Of a stretch of 64,000 nt of DNA, positions 23,429-34,963 are shown piece by piece (the first letter of the stretch is position 1; each line of letters begins with the position of its first letter). The position numbers were made by a program, and so were the translations under genes. The notes beneath the pieces are model-generated. The model made no database searches. It saw nothing but the letters and a program-made list of their open reading frames with translations, and had not been told where the DNA came from. Source of the stretch: Branchiostoma floridae. Taxonomy: Eukaryota > Chordata > Leptocardii > Amphioxiformes > Branchiostomatidae. The DNA is taken from NCBI RefSeq assembly GCF_000003815.2, contig NC_049985.1, positions 18,437,347-18,501,346 of the forward strand. The letters are read 5' to 3'.

Positions 23429-23639
23429 AGAGATCACCAAAAGAATATAATTCTACTAAAAGCACAAAACAGAGCATAGGACAGTTCATTAACCACTGCT
23501 TTCAAAGAGTATATTCATTGTATCATGTAGTTGATTAGACACTAGGTTTATGTACCACACTGATTACTAATCTCTTAGTCCTTGTGCAATTAGCCTTTGG
23601 GCATGATTTTGCAAATAAACATTCACTACACGAAGAATG

Positions 23640-23870
23640 CACCCCGCTAAGAGTGACCTTACCGAAGCTTGTCACTAACATGGCAGATAAAAGCCTGAGT
23701 CCACCGAGGACGGCTGTCAGCCGGATTCTGAATAATTAACCAACCCGTGTCAACGTCAATTATACTCATCCCGACGTTTGTAAACACAGCAATTATCCCT
23801 CTCAGATTACACATCATCCGGATCAGGTTACGCTGGGCTTTAGCAAATCAGGATTAATAAAGACAACATC
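23640..23870. promoter_or_regulatory. Candidate conserved non-coding island
   Basis: A unique block with several AT-core motifs (GAATAATTAACCAACC, CAATTATACTCATCC, GCAATTATCCC) in GC-richer context. Function is inferred from composition. Confidence 0.3.
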
Positions 23871-24063
23871 ATTTAAGGCCACACCAATTCATCTGCTTGG
23901 TTCCTGCACTTCTTAAGTCAGGAATTTAGCAGATGAAAGCAGAGTGATGGGATAAAACCTTACATCTGACTACTTTTACACAGTCACAAACTGAATCTTT
24001 GTGAAGCAAGGGTACAAAGTTTTCCCTGGGGCTCTGTTTTAATGTAAAACTTTGCTTCAGCAT

Positions 24064-24258
24064 TATCGTTAGTTCACCTTTATTCGAGAGTTAATCTAAA
24101 TCCGTTGTTTTTTTTTAACAAGGTATTTCGGAACGTCAGGTCAATGGGCGGTGGTTTCAGACTGCAATATTTTGAAAATATAGCAATTTGAAACCATGGT
24201 TTTTAAAACAGCGGATATACATGTAGGTTACCCCACAGATAAAGGTGAACTAGTGTTA
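24064..24258. mobile_element. TA-type MITE, family A copy 3
   Basis: Terminal repeats match copies 1 and 2 but are more diverged on the left (TAGTTCACCTTTATTCGAG). The right end is GGTTACCCCACAGATAAAGG followed by TGAACTAGTGT. TA flanks both ends (24064-24065 and 24257-24258). The internal block GCAATATTTTGAAAATATAG is shared. Confidence 0.85.
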
Positions 24259-24371
24259 CTTCATCTAAGTTTGAGAACAACCAAATTCAATCGGTGTGCA
24301 CAAAGCCAGAAAGCATAATGCCTGAATGCTGATAAGGACAGCTGTAGCATTTAGAGAATGGAATTTGGCAG

Positions 24372-24600
24372 TTCTGAGTTCTTGTTACTTCCTACAGGGG
24401 GAGCTAGTCGCCAAGCCATGCCAGGAGGTCTCTTTCTTGTGCATGTGATTGTGAAGTGAGAGTTTCAACTGGAGTTGATGGTTAATCTTTCTGGGCTCCA
24501 ATGAGTTCTGAGTTGTTGTTCGTTCCTATAGGGGGAGCCTGGCAGCTTCTCTCCGATGTGAAGTGAAGTGAAAGATATGATCGGAGGTAAAAGCGATTAT
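24372..24600. repeat. ~130-bp direct repeat, two units
   Basis: GTTCTGAGTTCTTGTTACTT (near 24372) and GTTCTGAGTTGTTGTTCGTT (near 24501) are each followed by CCTA.AGGGGGAGC and a GTGAAGTGA block. Confidence 0.75.
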
Positions 24601-25079
24601 TCTTTCCTGGCTGCATTGAGTTATGTGGATGTCTTTGCAGTTTGGCAGCAAAAAGCCTAAATGGTTACAACACCAAAAATCCCTCAATAAGTACTCTCAG
24701 TATCAATCGCATTCCTGTTGTTGTACATTTCCACTATTGGTAAAATTGGCAAGTCTTTTGCAGTGATCTCATTTATAGTGATGAAGGATTTTCAGGAAGG
24801 CTAAAAAACGGAACCAGCACTGGTAGAGATAAACAGTGCAACAAATTCTGTCACCAGACAACTCAAGTTTGCACAAAAACCTCCATAACTGTCCAAAAAA
24901 TGCCTTCAACCTTCTACCAGAAACCTGCCATACAACAAACAACACACTCTCATTTCCCCCAAGGTAGTTTAGGGTGTGGCCTATCGAACACTACATCTCC
25001 ACCATGAAAAATGGGCTGGTATTCCAAAGTCACGAACATGACCATAAGAAATACCTGCGGACCATATGTTCCTGATAGA
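24601..25079. other. Unassigned non-coding DNA
   Basis: I see no gene, array or transposon end. Confidence 0.3.
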
Positions 25080-25900
25080 ACCCTAGATAAGCTGCCCTCC
25101 CGAGGATTGCATGCAGTACTCCTTAACTCCTTCTAAAGTAGTCTCATGTTTTTCCTACATCCTTGCATCATAACAAATAGTCGGGGGGCGTTTGGGTCAC
25201 ACGAAATTTAGATATAAAACCTATAAAGAATCATGCTGCGTAGGTTAATAACACCTTAGCTTCAACAAATGATTGAAGCTTTAAATCTCAAGAGGATTGT
25301 ACACACTAAATCTTAGCTCTTTCAAACATATCACACATGTTTTTCTATATGCCTTCATATTATAATAAATGGTTTTGGTGAATTAGGATCACACAAAATT
25401 TCATGGCCAAAGATATATTTTCATTTCATGGCCAAAGATATGATATTTTCATTTCATTTCATATCTAAAGACTAATGTTGTACAGGGTAATAACCCCATA
25501 GATTCAACTACAGATTTGTGCCCTAAACCCCAAGAGAACTGTGCTCAGCAGACCTTAACTCTTTCCAGCCATGTGTTTATACCCAACAATGAATCACGGT
25601 GAATAGCTGAAGGGCATTTGGCTGATACAAAGTTTATTGGCCAAACTTGCACAATGTAATATCTATACTATAGTACACTGTTCTCCCAGAGGACTGTAGT
25701 CACCAGACCAGAACTATTCCCAAAGTATTACATTAACTATGATATTTCATATAAGGTATATCATCTGTAGTCTGTAAGTCACGATGAATAAAGACTAAGT
25801 TATTTGGATCAAGCAGAGTTTCCTGGTCAAATATACAATGTATTATCTAAAACACTACGCTGCATAGCAAATAACCTCTAATAGCTTCACCATTTAATTT
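25080..25900. repeat. Degenerate tandem array, about four ~150-240-bp units
   Basis: Ordered landmarks recur with heavy divergence, near 25130, 25318, 25557 and 25710: (A)ACTCTTTC, CATGTTTTTC, ATAATAAATGGTTTTGG, GGATCACACAAAATTT and AGGGTAATAAC. An ATTTCATGGCCAAAGATAT duplication lies inside unit 2. Confidence 0.65.
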
Positions 25901-26737
25901 ACTTCCATTCAACTTCAAGGAACCGACTTGAAGTTTACCACCAATGATTTGAACCTTAGCAACCCCAAGCTTCTTGTTGCTAGTAACTTCATTTCCATTT
26001 CAGACCACACCAATTCCATCTTTAGGTTCTCAGATTTAAAACAATTAAAATGCTTAACATAGGATCAACATGAAGCAAGAGTCTGAGAGCAAAGTCTGTG
26101 CTTTTGTTCACATAGTTTCAGACACTATAGTCAGATTATTGGAATCAAATTTTCTTCCCACCACTAGAGCAGCTGGGTTTTCATTGTACCCTTTGCTTTA
26201 AATGCTATAATCACAAATTTTGCAATGCCTATAAAACAAGGAACTAAATTATCTAATACTCTCATTCTGCATATAATCAGACAAATCAAGACAGGGGCTT
26301 TAGATTGTATCCCTCCTCATCATATGCCAGAAGTTTCCCAATATTTTCCCCGACAGGAGACTACTTTCAGTTTATAATGGATGAAATACCACATCTACAT
26401 GTATGACCACTTGCCATGTCCTGTACCTGGCCAGACTCCATTACAGAATGATGTATGACACAGCTTCATCTCTCTAATCCTTCCCCGACAGCCTTCGCTA
26501 AGGGGACTATTTCATTTTCCAAATTCCACTCTGCCCAAAGGACCGTGCCATCTGACTTACAAAACCCTGCCAAATGCCCCACTCCAGCCACTGGAGTCCA
26601 TACATCACCTCAGGGTGGGGTTAAGGAGATGGTCTGTCTTGGCACCGAGAGAGACATCTCAAGCCAGGAGCCAAGAAAAGCCATCAAGTTCAATCCCTCT
26701 CCTGTCCCTGAGGGCTAAAGGGTAAGATATAACCAAT
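25901..26737. other. Unassigned non-coding DNA
   Basis: No gene is supported. CCACACCAATTCCATCTTTAGG near 25996 may be a decayed end of the TTA-type MITE. The 87-codon frame at 26455-26718 is proline/serine-rich without recognisable features. Confidence 0.3.
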
Positions 26738-26824
26738 CTACAATGTATGCCTGGAGCATCTACAATGTATGCCTGGAGCATCTACAATGTATGCCTGGAG
26801 CATCTACGATGTATGCCTGGAGCT
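26738..26824. repeat. 22-bp minisatellite, 4 units
   Basis: CTACAATGTATGCCTGGAGC plus AT repeats at 26738, 26760, 26782 and 26804. The last unit has CTACGATG. Confidence 0.95.
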
Positions 26825-27540
26825 GCCCCCAAAACCGTACATGTAGCAACTTTGGTGCAATCTCCTAATGATGTTGAGGTACTTCGAGTACTATTAAAGA
26901 TTCATGGATAAGTGCTAACCTGGGTTCCGACTCCACAAAGAAATGTCTCTGAACCTTTGACTGCATCATTGGCTGTGATGTTTGAATAACCAGTCATTTA
27001 TGTTGGTAAAAGATTCATGTAGAAGAGTCCTTGGGCAGCGTACAAAAGGGCACCTTGGGTGTGGCGTTGTGTTTCCTGGATTGTCACAGATTTATTAGAC
27101 ACACTTTTCAATAATGATATCGTGATGATAGTTTTTTTGCGTATACAACTTTGATGTGTCAATGAAGGTTAACTTTCAAGTCAAGTCAAGTTAAAGCCTT
27201 TATTTGATTTGGATGGCTTCTCCAACCTTTATGGCCGCTTTTCAGCAAGGTCGAGCAAAGGGAGGGGTCATGGTCATGATAAGAATCAAAACAACATGAT
27301 TAAAGTACGTGATAAATAAAAGCAAATAAATATGTAAATTAAATTTGGTTATACGGTTTGATGTCAATGTTAACAAATGACTTTGGTGCTACATGTGTAT
27401 ATTCAGACATTTCAAACACTACATGCAAGTATCCACTGCCTGAAAGTAGAAGCCTTGAAAATATATTGGAGATCATGCAAATAAGCATAAAACTGATTGA
27501 TGAATAGTTGAGAGCAATGACCGTCCAATGACCCTATGAG
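26825..27540. other. Unassigned; possible retroelement remnant near 27175-27270
   Basis: TCAAGTCAAGTTAAAGCCTT followed by TATTTGATTTGG resembles an antisense retroelement 3' end (AGGCTTTAACTTGACTTGA in reverse). No reverse transcriptase frame remains. The rest is unassigned. Confidence 0.3.
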
Positions 27541-27780
27541 TTTGTGATCTTGAGTTGTTTTTGTTATCAAGTATGAGTTGTTATTCTTTTGAGTTTTCCT
27601 AAGTTGCTTGTATGATTTACAAACCCGAATTGGATTATTGCTTTGTTATGTTCAATCCTATGTTTGTATTTATCTTTTGTACTTTGAGTTATTATTATTG
27701 TTATAGGGCTCCCTTGGAAATCAGTTACCACGTTAACTGAAGGGACTACCCTAAAGATCAATAAATAAATAAAATAAAAA
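27541..27780 (+). mobile_element. Probable non-LTR retrotransposon 3' end
   Basis: A 3'-UTR-like block (GGGCTCCCTTGGAAATCAG, then ACTGAAGGGACTACCCTAAA) runs into a simple A-rich tail AATAAATAAATAAAATAAAA at 27761-27780. This fits a 5'-truncated CR1/L2-like insertion. No coding part is present, so the clade cannot be assigned. Confidence 0.55.
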
Positions 27781-27954
27781 AAGAGCCTGACTGATATTCC
27801 AGTAGAAAATCTACTTTATTTGAGTTGCAACAATATATATGTATTATTGTACATAAGGCAGTGCCATGCTGATATTGTGTACAATATACATTCTGTATTG
27901 AACATAACAGCACAGTGATGTTCACTACATGCAGGACCTGTGACAGCACTTAAT

Positions 27955-28222
27955 CATTGCCACAGATCATTCACAGGAGCTGCCGCATCGCTGAGGAGTT
28001 TTACCTGCTTGAGTTTCGACTTCTAAACATCGATCATGTGAAGGGCGGGTCCGCTCACCCGACTCCAGCTGTTCTGAGGAGGCGCTCCGGCGTAGATCAG
28101 TGAGTTTCCGCGGATGAGCATTAATAATACATCCCCAATCACGCCCCCCATTCGTCATCATCAGTGTCAGTTAGCAGCCGGCCGTAAGGACGACTGTTGG
28201 GGAGCCGACTGCAGGGATCGAT
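27955..28222. promoter_or_regulatory. Candidate conserved non-coding island
   Basis: Unique, CpG-rich sequence directly before the 38-bp minisatellite. It includes GATGAGCATTAATAATAC within GC-rich flanks. No exon features are seen. Regulatory function is inferred. Confidence 0.3.
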
Positions 28223-28224
28223 GG

Positions 28225-29557
28225 ACCGATGCGAGAGAGGACTCACCATCCGTATCGATAAGGGACCGGTGAGAGAGGATTCACCATCCGTATCGATAAG
28301 GGACCGGTGAGAGAGGATTCCCCATCTGTATCGATAAGGGACAGGTGAGAGAGGATTCCCCATCTGTATCAATAAGGGACCGATGAGAGAGGATTCCCCA
28401 TCTGTATCAATAAGTGACCGGTGAGAGAGGAATCCCCATCTGTATCGATAAGGGACCGGTGAAGGAGGATTCCCCATCTGTATCGATAAGGGACCGGTGA
28501 AAGAGGATTCCCCATCTGTATCGATAAGGGACCGGTGAGAAACGATTCCCCATCTGTATCGATAAGGGACCGGTGAGAGAGGATTCCCCATCTGTATCGA
28601 TAAGGGACCGGTGAGAGAGGATTCCCCATCTGTATCGATACAGGACCGGTGAGGTAGGATTCCCCATCTGTATCGATAAGGGACCGGTGAGAGAGGATTC
28701 CCCATCTGTATCGATAAGGGACCGGTGAGAGAGGATTCCCCATCTGTATCGATAAGGGACCGGTGAGGGAGGATTCCCCATCTGTATCGATAAGGGACCG
28801 GTGAGGTAGGCTCCCCCATCCGTTTCAATACAGGACCGGTGAGGGAGGATTCCCCATCTGTATCGATAAGGGACCGGTGAGAGAGAATTCCCCATCTGTA
28901 TCGGTAAGGGACCGGTGAGAGAGGATTCCCCATCTGTATCGATAAGGGACCGGTGAGAGAGGATTCCCCATCTGTATCGATAAGGGACCGGTGAGGGAGG
29001 ATTCCCCATCTGTATCGATAAGGGACCGGTGAGAGAGGATTCCCCATCTGTATCGATAAGGGACCGGTGAGAAACGATTCCCCATCTGTATCGATAAGGG
29101 ACCGGTGAGAGAGGACTCCCCATCTGTATCGATAAGGGACCGGCGAGAGAGGATTCCCCATCTGTATCGATAAGGGACCGGTGAGAGAGGATTCCCCATC
29201 TGTATCGATAAGGGACCGGTGAGGGAGGATTCCCCATCTGTATCGATAAGGGACCGATGCAAGAGGATTCCCCATCTGTATCGATAAGGGACCGGTGAGA
29301 GAGGATTCCCCATCTGTATTGATAAGGGACCGGTGAGAGAGGATTCCCCATCTGTATTGATAAGGGACCGGTGAAAGAGGATTCCCCATCCGTATCGATA
29401 AGGGACCGGTGAGGGAGGATTCCCCATCTGTATTGATAAGGGACCAGTGCGAGAGGATTCCCCATCTGTATCGATAAGGGACCGGTGAGAGAGGATTCCC
29501 CATCTGTATCGATAAGGGACCGGTGAGAGAGGATTCCCCATCTGTATCAATAAGTAT
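28225..29557. repeat. 38-bp minisatellite, about 35 units
   Basis: The unit can be written GGATTCCCCATCTGTATCGA then TAAGGGACCGGTGAGAGA. Point variants include GAGGGAGG, GAAACGATT at 28541 and 29073 (exactly 14 units apart), GATACAGGACC and GAGGTAGG. The period is not a multiple of 3 and no register creates a stop on the minus strand, so three long interleaved frames (up to 473 codons) arise. They are artefacts. Confidence 0.97.
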
Positions 29558-29612
29558 CAATACAGGAGTGACCTCTCAAGCTGAGCCAGTGGGTGGCGAG
29601 TCCCTCCACTCC

Positions 29613-29940
29613 CAGGGATAAACAAGTCCACTAGCCCTATTGTCCAGGGCAAGTGAAAGTGCTGTTTGGGCAAGTGCATGTCCTACCCCACTTGTCCGAT
29701 CGGGCAAGTAAGATTTTTCCATTGATTTTAGTGCAATTTTGATATACTTGTTACTTTTTACAGTCATGACATCAAGCAATTGTCTACACTCTGAGAATTC
29801 CATTGCTGGAAGTGAAAATGCATATACTAGTAACAGTGACATTTGAATTTTGGGCAAGTGAAAAGTTGGTTCGGGCAAGTAAATTTTTTAAGTGCTTGCC
29901 CGATAGGACAAGTGGATTTTAGAAAACTTGTTCAACCCTG
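29613..29940. mobile_element. CAGGG-ended hAT-like MITE, 5-bp direct repeat
   Basis: Left end CAGGGATAAACAAGTCCACT and right end (reverse complement CAGGGTTGAACAAGTTTTC) form terminal inverted repeats. Internal GGGCAAGT/CTTGCCC motifs repeat on both sides. ACTCC directly flanks both ends (29608-29612 and 29941-29945). CAGGG termini suggest hAT, but the target duplication is 5 bp, not 8. A truncated relative is at 36395-36500. Confidence 0.7.
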
Positions 29941-30840
29941 ACTCCAAACACACCGCCAATCTTCACTGCCTCATCTGCATCAGAATCTGCCGGTACTATC
30001 AACATGTCTTTGGGAGGGAACTTGTGGATGGTTCAACTATTGAGCAAGGAGCAAATTTATCACCCCTGGATCCAGGTTTCTAACTTAGATTCTAACTACT
30101 GTACATCTCTTCCGGGACTCACATAGAGACATTTTTACTGCCTCATCTACATCAGAATCTGCCCGTACCATCAACATGTCTTTGTGGATGGTTCAACTAT
30201 CAACCAAAATGATCAATCCAGAATCTACGTATCATCAACATGTCTCAGTTTGATATTACTACCAACTACCAGCTCAGAAAAGGACTGAAGACCATTGATT
30301 ACACATTTACAAATTTAGTACCAACATTGTCAACCAAAGATCGAGGTGCTTGAATTTGGTCCTTGGACAATCTTTCCTTCATTTCATCATCTGCGCTGGA
30401 ATCTACCTTTATTATCAACATATCTTGGGATGGAGTTTAAATTGTACAATTTAAGTTCCTACTACAAGCTCAACAAACAGCAATCAATATAATTTTATAA
30501 ACACAATAATTATCGACCCGGGAACAAATTGTTTCAGAGTCCCAGGGCTCTAAACACACGCCCAATTTTTACTACCTTATCGACAGCCTTGGTCAATAAA
30601 ATGTTTTCTTACCTACCCTATTGGACAAATGTTTGGGTGACTGATGAGGTGGACTAGATATTGTGTTTACTTTCAATTGATAAAGTATCCCAAACCTTCA
30701 GTCCATTGGCCCAAAACACACAACCGATTTCTACAACTACATGAAACACTGCAGGCCAATAAAATATTTCTTCTATCGTCCTACAACATGGGACTCATGA
30801 TCAGGTGTCATATTTCTATAGAATAAAGGTACTGTCCCCT
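29941..30840. repeat. Degenerate tandem array, ~85-175-bp units
   Basis: CTGCCTCATCTGCATCAGAA and ATCAACATGTCTTTG blocks recur near 29965, 30138, 30225 and 30384. AACACACNNCCAATTTTTAC-type starts recur near 29945, 30552 and 30713. Units are old and diverged. Confidence 0.65.
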
Positions 30841-31958
30841 ACTTCTTCCACCCAAGCCTATGCAAATGTAGCCTGCTATTGTGCCAGGACTTTACAACTT
30901 TCTGCAGTGCAGGTTTTTATATAGATTGGTTTATTGGTTTAGTCGGTGAATGTTAAAATACATCGCAGCTACTACTACAAAGTAGAAGATGCTGAATTGC
31001 GCATTTTAGACACTGTACTTCATACATATGTAAAATCCAGCTTAAAAAGATATCCAGTTACAAGAAATCTTATTATTGGAAAATGCAAAAAGAAACAAAA
31101 CAACTTGTTATACAAAGTATAAATGAAGACTTTTCAATCTTTAGGCAGTACCCTGCCACAGAGGTTTCCAGTTTGACAATCGATAGGTTCCTCTAAATGA
31201 GAACAATGGTGCCGCTGACTTACGGCCCTGGGAGGGCCTCCAGAAACTGACAGGCTCTACCAGTGCCCATTAACTTTTATAGACAAATCAATGTACGTAC
31301 TTTCCCTTGCATTTGAATCTGAACAATCGGCCTGTATTGTCAATAAGTCCTGGGACAGAAAACAGCACTAAATTCTCAAACTACGGCAAAATCAATCTGA
31401 GCAGGCTGCTGCAGTATGTCATCCAGCTGCGTCACATGGACTTGGATGACCTATCAGTCTTTTCAGTCAAGGGCATGACACAAGACAACAGGGAGATATG
31501 AAGTAAGTCATTCAACTTATGTCCTAGCTTGCCTCTTGGTTTCGGGAAAAATTCAACAAGAGGTGAAAATAAAAACAGAGGAATGAAAAGTTTAAGGAAA
31601 CTTGGATCTGTTATATTATAATTGTTCTTTGAGATTCTGTTCCCATATATACAGAGAGACATCTACACTACAGGTAGAAAATATTTCGATGAACTATCTA
31701 CATCAATGATAATAGATGAAAACTCAGTGCAAAAGAAGTAGTACTGGGTTTGCTAACTTTCTTCAAAGATTACCTGAGCCTAAACTTTAAAGTGTAGCCA
31801 ATATTTCTTCCAGAGTCGGCTTCTTCACAAGTCCTCTGAGCGTTTAAAGTTCTCCAAACTGTTTGTACATCAAAGGGAAGTAAACCCAACATCAAAGAGA
31901 AGCAAACCAACTCTTAACGACACCATTTAAAACCTGCACACACATCAATATGCAATCA
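30841..31958. other. Unassigned non-coding DNA
   Basis: I see no gene or clear repeat. Short opposing open frames at 31307-31662 have no recognisable domain. Confidence 0.3.
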
Positions 31959-32195
31959 GTGGCGAGCCCTCTTCCCTATTCTCCCCCTCTCCTCCCCAAA
32001 TCCTGCCTATCTCTGCACACATCTGCCCATAGTGTCCATTGACGCATCTCAGACAAAGGCGCCCATATCGGTAATGACTGTGAGGTTGGGAGAGGTGCGT
32101 GGGGTTAAGGCGCGGGATTATTGCACGCAGACGGTACGGTTACCGTAGCCTCAAGGACACGCCAGGCGTTCGACTTGGATCCACAAAATGAGGAT
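31959..32195. promoter_or_regulatory. Candidate conserved non-coding island
   Basis: Unique sequence with a pyrimidine-rich start, then a CpG-rich block (GGTTAAGGCGCGGGATTATT, GACGGTACGGTTACCG). It sits between AT-rich flanks. Function is inferred only. Confidence 0.3.
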
Positions 32196-32221
32196 GTTGT
32201 CGGCTGATAGTGAAATGGGCC

Positions 32222-32433
32222 TACTGTAAATGCAAAAATGTTAATGGTGGTTTTATGTTCGCAGTTTTTGCGGTGGCCACTTCACTGGGAACTTGAAACT
32301 ACCGCGAACATTTTTTCATTCTAGTATGAGATTGCAGTCTATGGCGCTCCCAAAAACTTTAAACCACCACCAACACTCCATTTTTCCGCTACCGTGAAAG
32401 TAAATCTCCGCGAACTTGAATGCATTTACAGTA
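32222..32433. mobile_element. TA-type MITE, family B copy 1
   Basis: CTGTAAATGCA at the left and TGCATTTACAG at the right are exact inverted repeats, flanked by TA (32222-32223 and 32432-32433). Internal sequence is rich in inverted GTTCGC/GCGAAC and GTGGTTT/AAACCAC motifs, so it can fold on itself. 208 bp, no open frame. A diverged second copy is at 38032-38269. Confidence 0.85.
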
Positions 32434-32562
32434 CAAAATGTATATAGTTAGCTGGAGAGAACTGAACAACTTCTGAACACTGTAGTTCAGCTTGACAAAG
32501 TGTAATGGACCTGAGCTTTTCAACTTTAATATGCAACGTGCAACACATAAAAATGCCAGGGA

Positions 32563-32842
32563 TGTCCCTGTGGCTCAACTGGTAGCAGCCTCACAGTTGA
32601 GCTCCTGGTTCCAATGTTGGCAATTGGAGGCCTTGGTTCAAATTAGAGGAAAGGCATCTCGGTTAGGGCTGTACCGTCTTTTGGAGGTCTTGTATTGGAA
32701 ATGGTACCTCAAGCACATTAAGTGGGGGAGTACTAGTAAAAATATACCATACTACTATAATAGAATATGGCACTACATCATAGTACATGTACATGGTGAA
32801 CACTAGCCACTAGGCACTACATAAACAACAACAACAACATTG
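32563..32842 (+). mobile_element. tRNA-derived SINE with (AAC)n tail
   Basis: TGGCTCAACTGG at 32571-32582 fits a pol III A box and GGTTCAAATTA at 32635-32645 a B box. The element ends in CAACAACAACAACA near 32825-32840. The A-to-B distance is longer than in a tRNA, and no acceptor-stem pairing was found, so it is a SINE rather than a tRNA gene. Confidence 0.6.
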
Positions 32843-34049
32843 CCAACCAGCTTTCATCATAATCCAGTTTTGCTGGTTGCACAAATGAACAATTGACTCT
32901 AACCAAACATTAATATCTACAATACTTCATGTTATGAACCAGTGGAGCAGCTTGTCGACCCTAAAGCGTCCCGAGCTTCATTGCTTTTTCAATAGGCCAG
33001 GATATGAGTAAGACTAAGCCTCAGGCAAAACATCACGCTAATGACATGGATCAAAGTTGAAAAGTTCTGTCTTGAAATTTTTATCATACTTTGATCAGGA
33101 TCTCTACTCTGCTATATTTCAGTCTCTACCCTTAACCATATTATACGTTAATCTTTAGCAGCAAGATTTTGCAAGAGGCTCAATTACATCAATCTATTAT
33201 CAATATGTGAGATGCCTCCAAACTAATGCGAGACTGACAACTGTGGCATCACAAAAGTATGGCATATATGCAGACACGTAGAGAAGAAATGGAGACAAAT
33301 AGACAGATTAATACATATTGATGAAGTAATTTAAAACCTTTCTGCTATGCTGATTAGGATCAAAGCTGTGATTGGTCGGTTGATAGATGATGCGATGGAG
33401 CAAAGATGTTGAGATCGATGGAGCAATGACTGGGCTTTAACAACACCTAACCACATACCAAGTATCATCACAGTCCATCCAAATGTTCTTAAGTTATGCT
33501 GAGCATAAATAACCAGAAACACAAACACACACATACATGACATACAGACCAAAATCAATTAAATTTCATGGAGGTAATTGTATTCAAGAAGGGGAGAGTA
33601 ATTGAACTTAGTTCTTTTAAAGAAAGAGGTACTGGCACATACTAGTTAAACCTAATGTATGTAAGAGTGAGACTATAATTTGCTTAAGGATATTCCTGAA
33701 AAGGACTGGGTTGTCTCACACAGAGGATTCATATACTTACTAGTAAGTCTTGAAGACAAGATATATCATTTCTTAAGTAGATGGCATCTGAGAGGATTTT
33801 TTTAGAATAGTCGAGGTATGCAATTTGCTTGTGTTGAACGAACGTTACAAACTCCAAAATGAATTATTCAACATGGTATCTTCTACAACTTCTTATACAG
33901 AGACTTGAGTTGAGGAAATGATACGTCATTCCTGAGAAAGTGGGATCTGATACTCCTTATTCTTAGACTACATGTACTTGAGGACTAGATGAATTGTCCT
34001 TGAGAAGTACAGGGGAGCTAAGAAAGAATCGGTGTTCACCACAGCAAGA
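32843..34049. other. Unassigned; repeat module at ~33430-33545
   Basis: ACATACCAAGTATCATCACA, CATCCAAATGTTCTTAAG and AACACAAACACACACA match the modules at 4160-5536 and 38325-38540. Everything else is unassigned AT-rich DNA. Confidence 0.45.
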
Positions 34050-34260
34050 CGACGTCGTTAGTCACGTCAGCCGGGCGCCCGACTGTAGCGAGTTGTGCAG
34101 TCAGCGTGTAGCGAATCTTTGTAATCACGCCTTATAACATATGTCATCCAGTCAGGGGTGTCAGACAATTAACAAACACAACCAACAACTTTACCCCTGT
34201 CGGATGTGAACCTCCTTAGCATAATTAATGATTGTGATGCACATCCTAGGATTTACGTAC
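34050..34260. promoter_or_regulatory. Candidate conserved non-coding island
   Basis: A GC-rich start (GACGACGTCGTTAGTCACGT) leads into several AT-core motifs (GACAATTAACAAACAC, GCATAATTAATGATTG). It is unique in the window. The role is inferred. Confidence 0.3.
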
Positions 34261-34963
34261 ATTTTCCATTTATTTGCGAAGAAGAACTTAGTTGCATGGG
34301 TTTGTTTGTAGATTAACAAACTGTTAAAAATTTATTTTTCAAGCTTAAACTGACATATACAGGAAAATCAACAACACAGGCTTCAAAACAATGAGAGGGG
34401 CGGTTAAAATTTAAGCTGTAGACAGCCATGGTTTGTTATAAAATTTGGTACGCAGGTTTTTGAAAAGAACGATTCAGATTTGGGCCCCCTGCGTGCCACT
34501 GAATCTGGGCTCAGTATGCATTGGAAGAACTTACAACATTGATGTGTGGGTTTTCACCAATCTTACAGTTGATACAGAGACCATAAAAGTGAGTGAATGT
34601 AATAAAACCATAAATGCAGGTGGGTTGGTTCCACACTTTACTGCCAGCATTTATATCTTCTGTAACTTCACATGCATATCAGGCAACGGACACCAGTATG
34701 TATTCAAATACCTTCAGCTAATCAAATTGCATTAAGAATCAACTCCTGATGTCCAAGCTATTTCAAACTAAGCTAGTAGACAAGATTTTACTGAGCTTTT
34801 TTTTTTTCATCTTGCCATATTTTCATCAAACTTGTGTTCTGTCCTCATAAAGAAAACATCTTCAATATGCCAACCCAAACACCATGCAGGCCCTAATCAC
34901 AGCATTGCATGCTAACTAATCCTCCCAACCCCAGCTCTACACGGATTACCCAGCTCGTGTCTT
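34261..34963. other. Unassigned non-coding DNA
   Basis: No supported gene. The 96-codon frame at 34445-34735 has cysteines and a hydrophobic end but matches nothing I recognise. Confidence 0.3.

Noticed and set aside
28139-29560. Open frames of 473, 352 and 241 codons on the minus strand
   Set aside because: They are translations of the 38-bp minisatellite. Because 38 is not a multiple of three, the same unit is read in all three frames, and no register happens to contain a stop.
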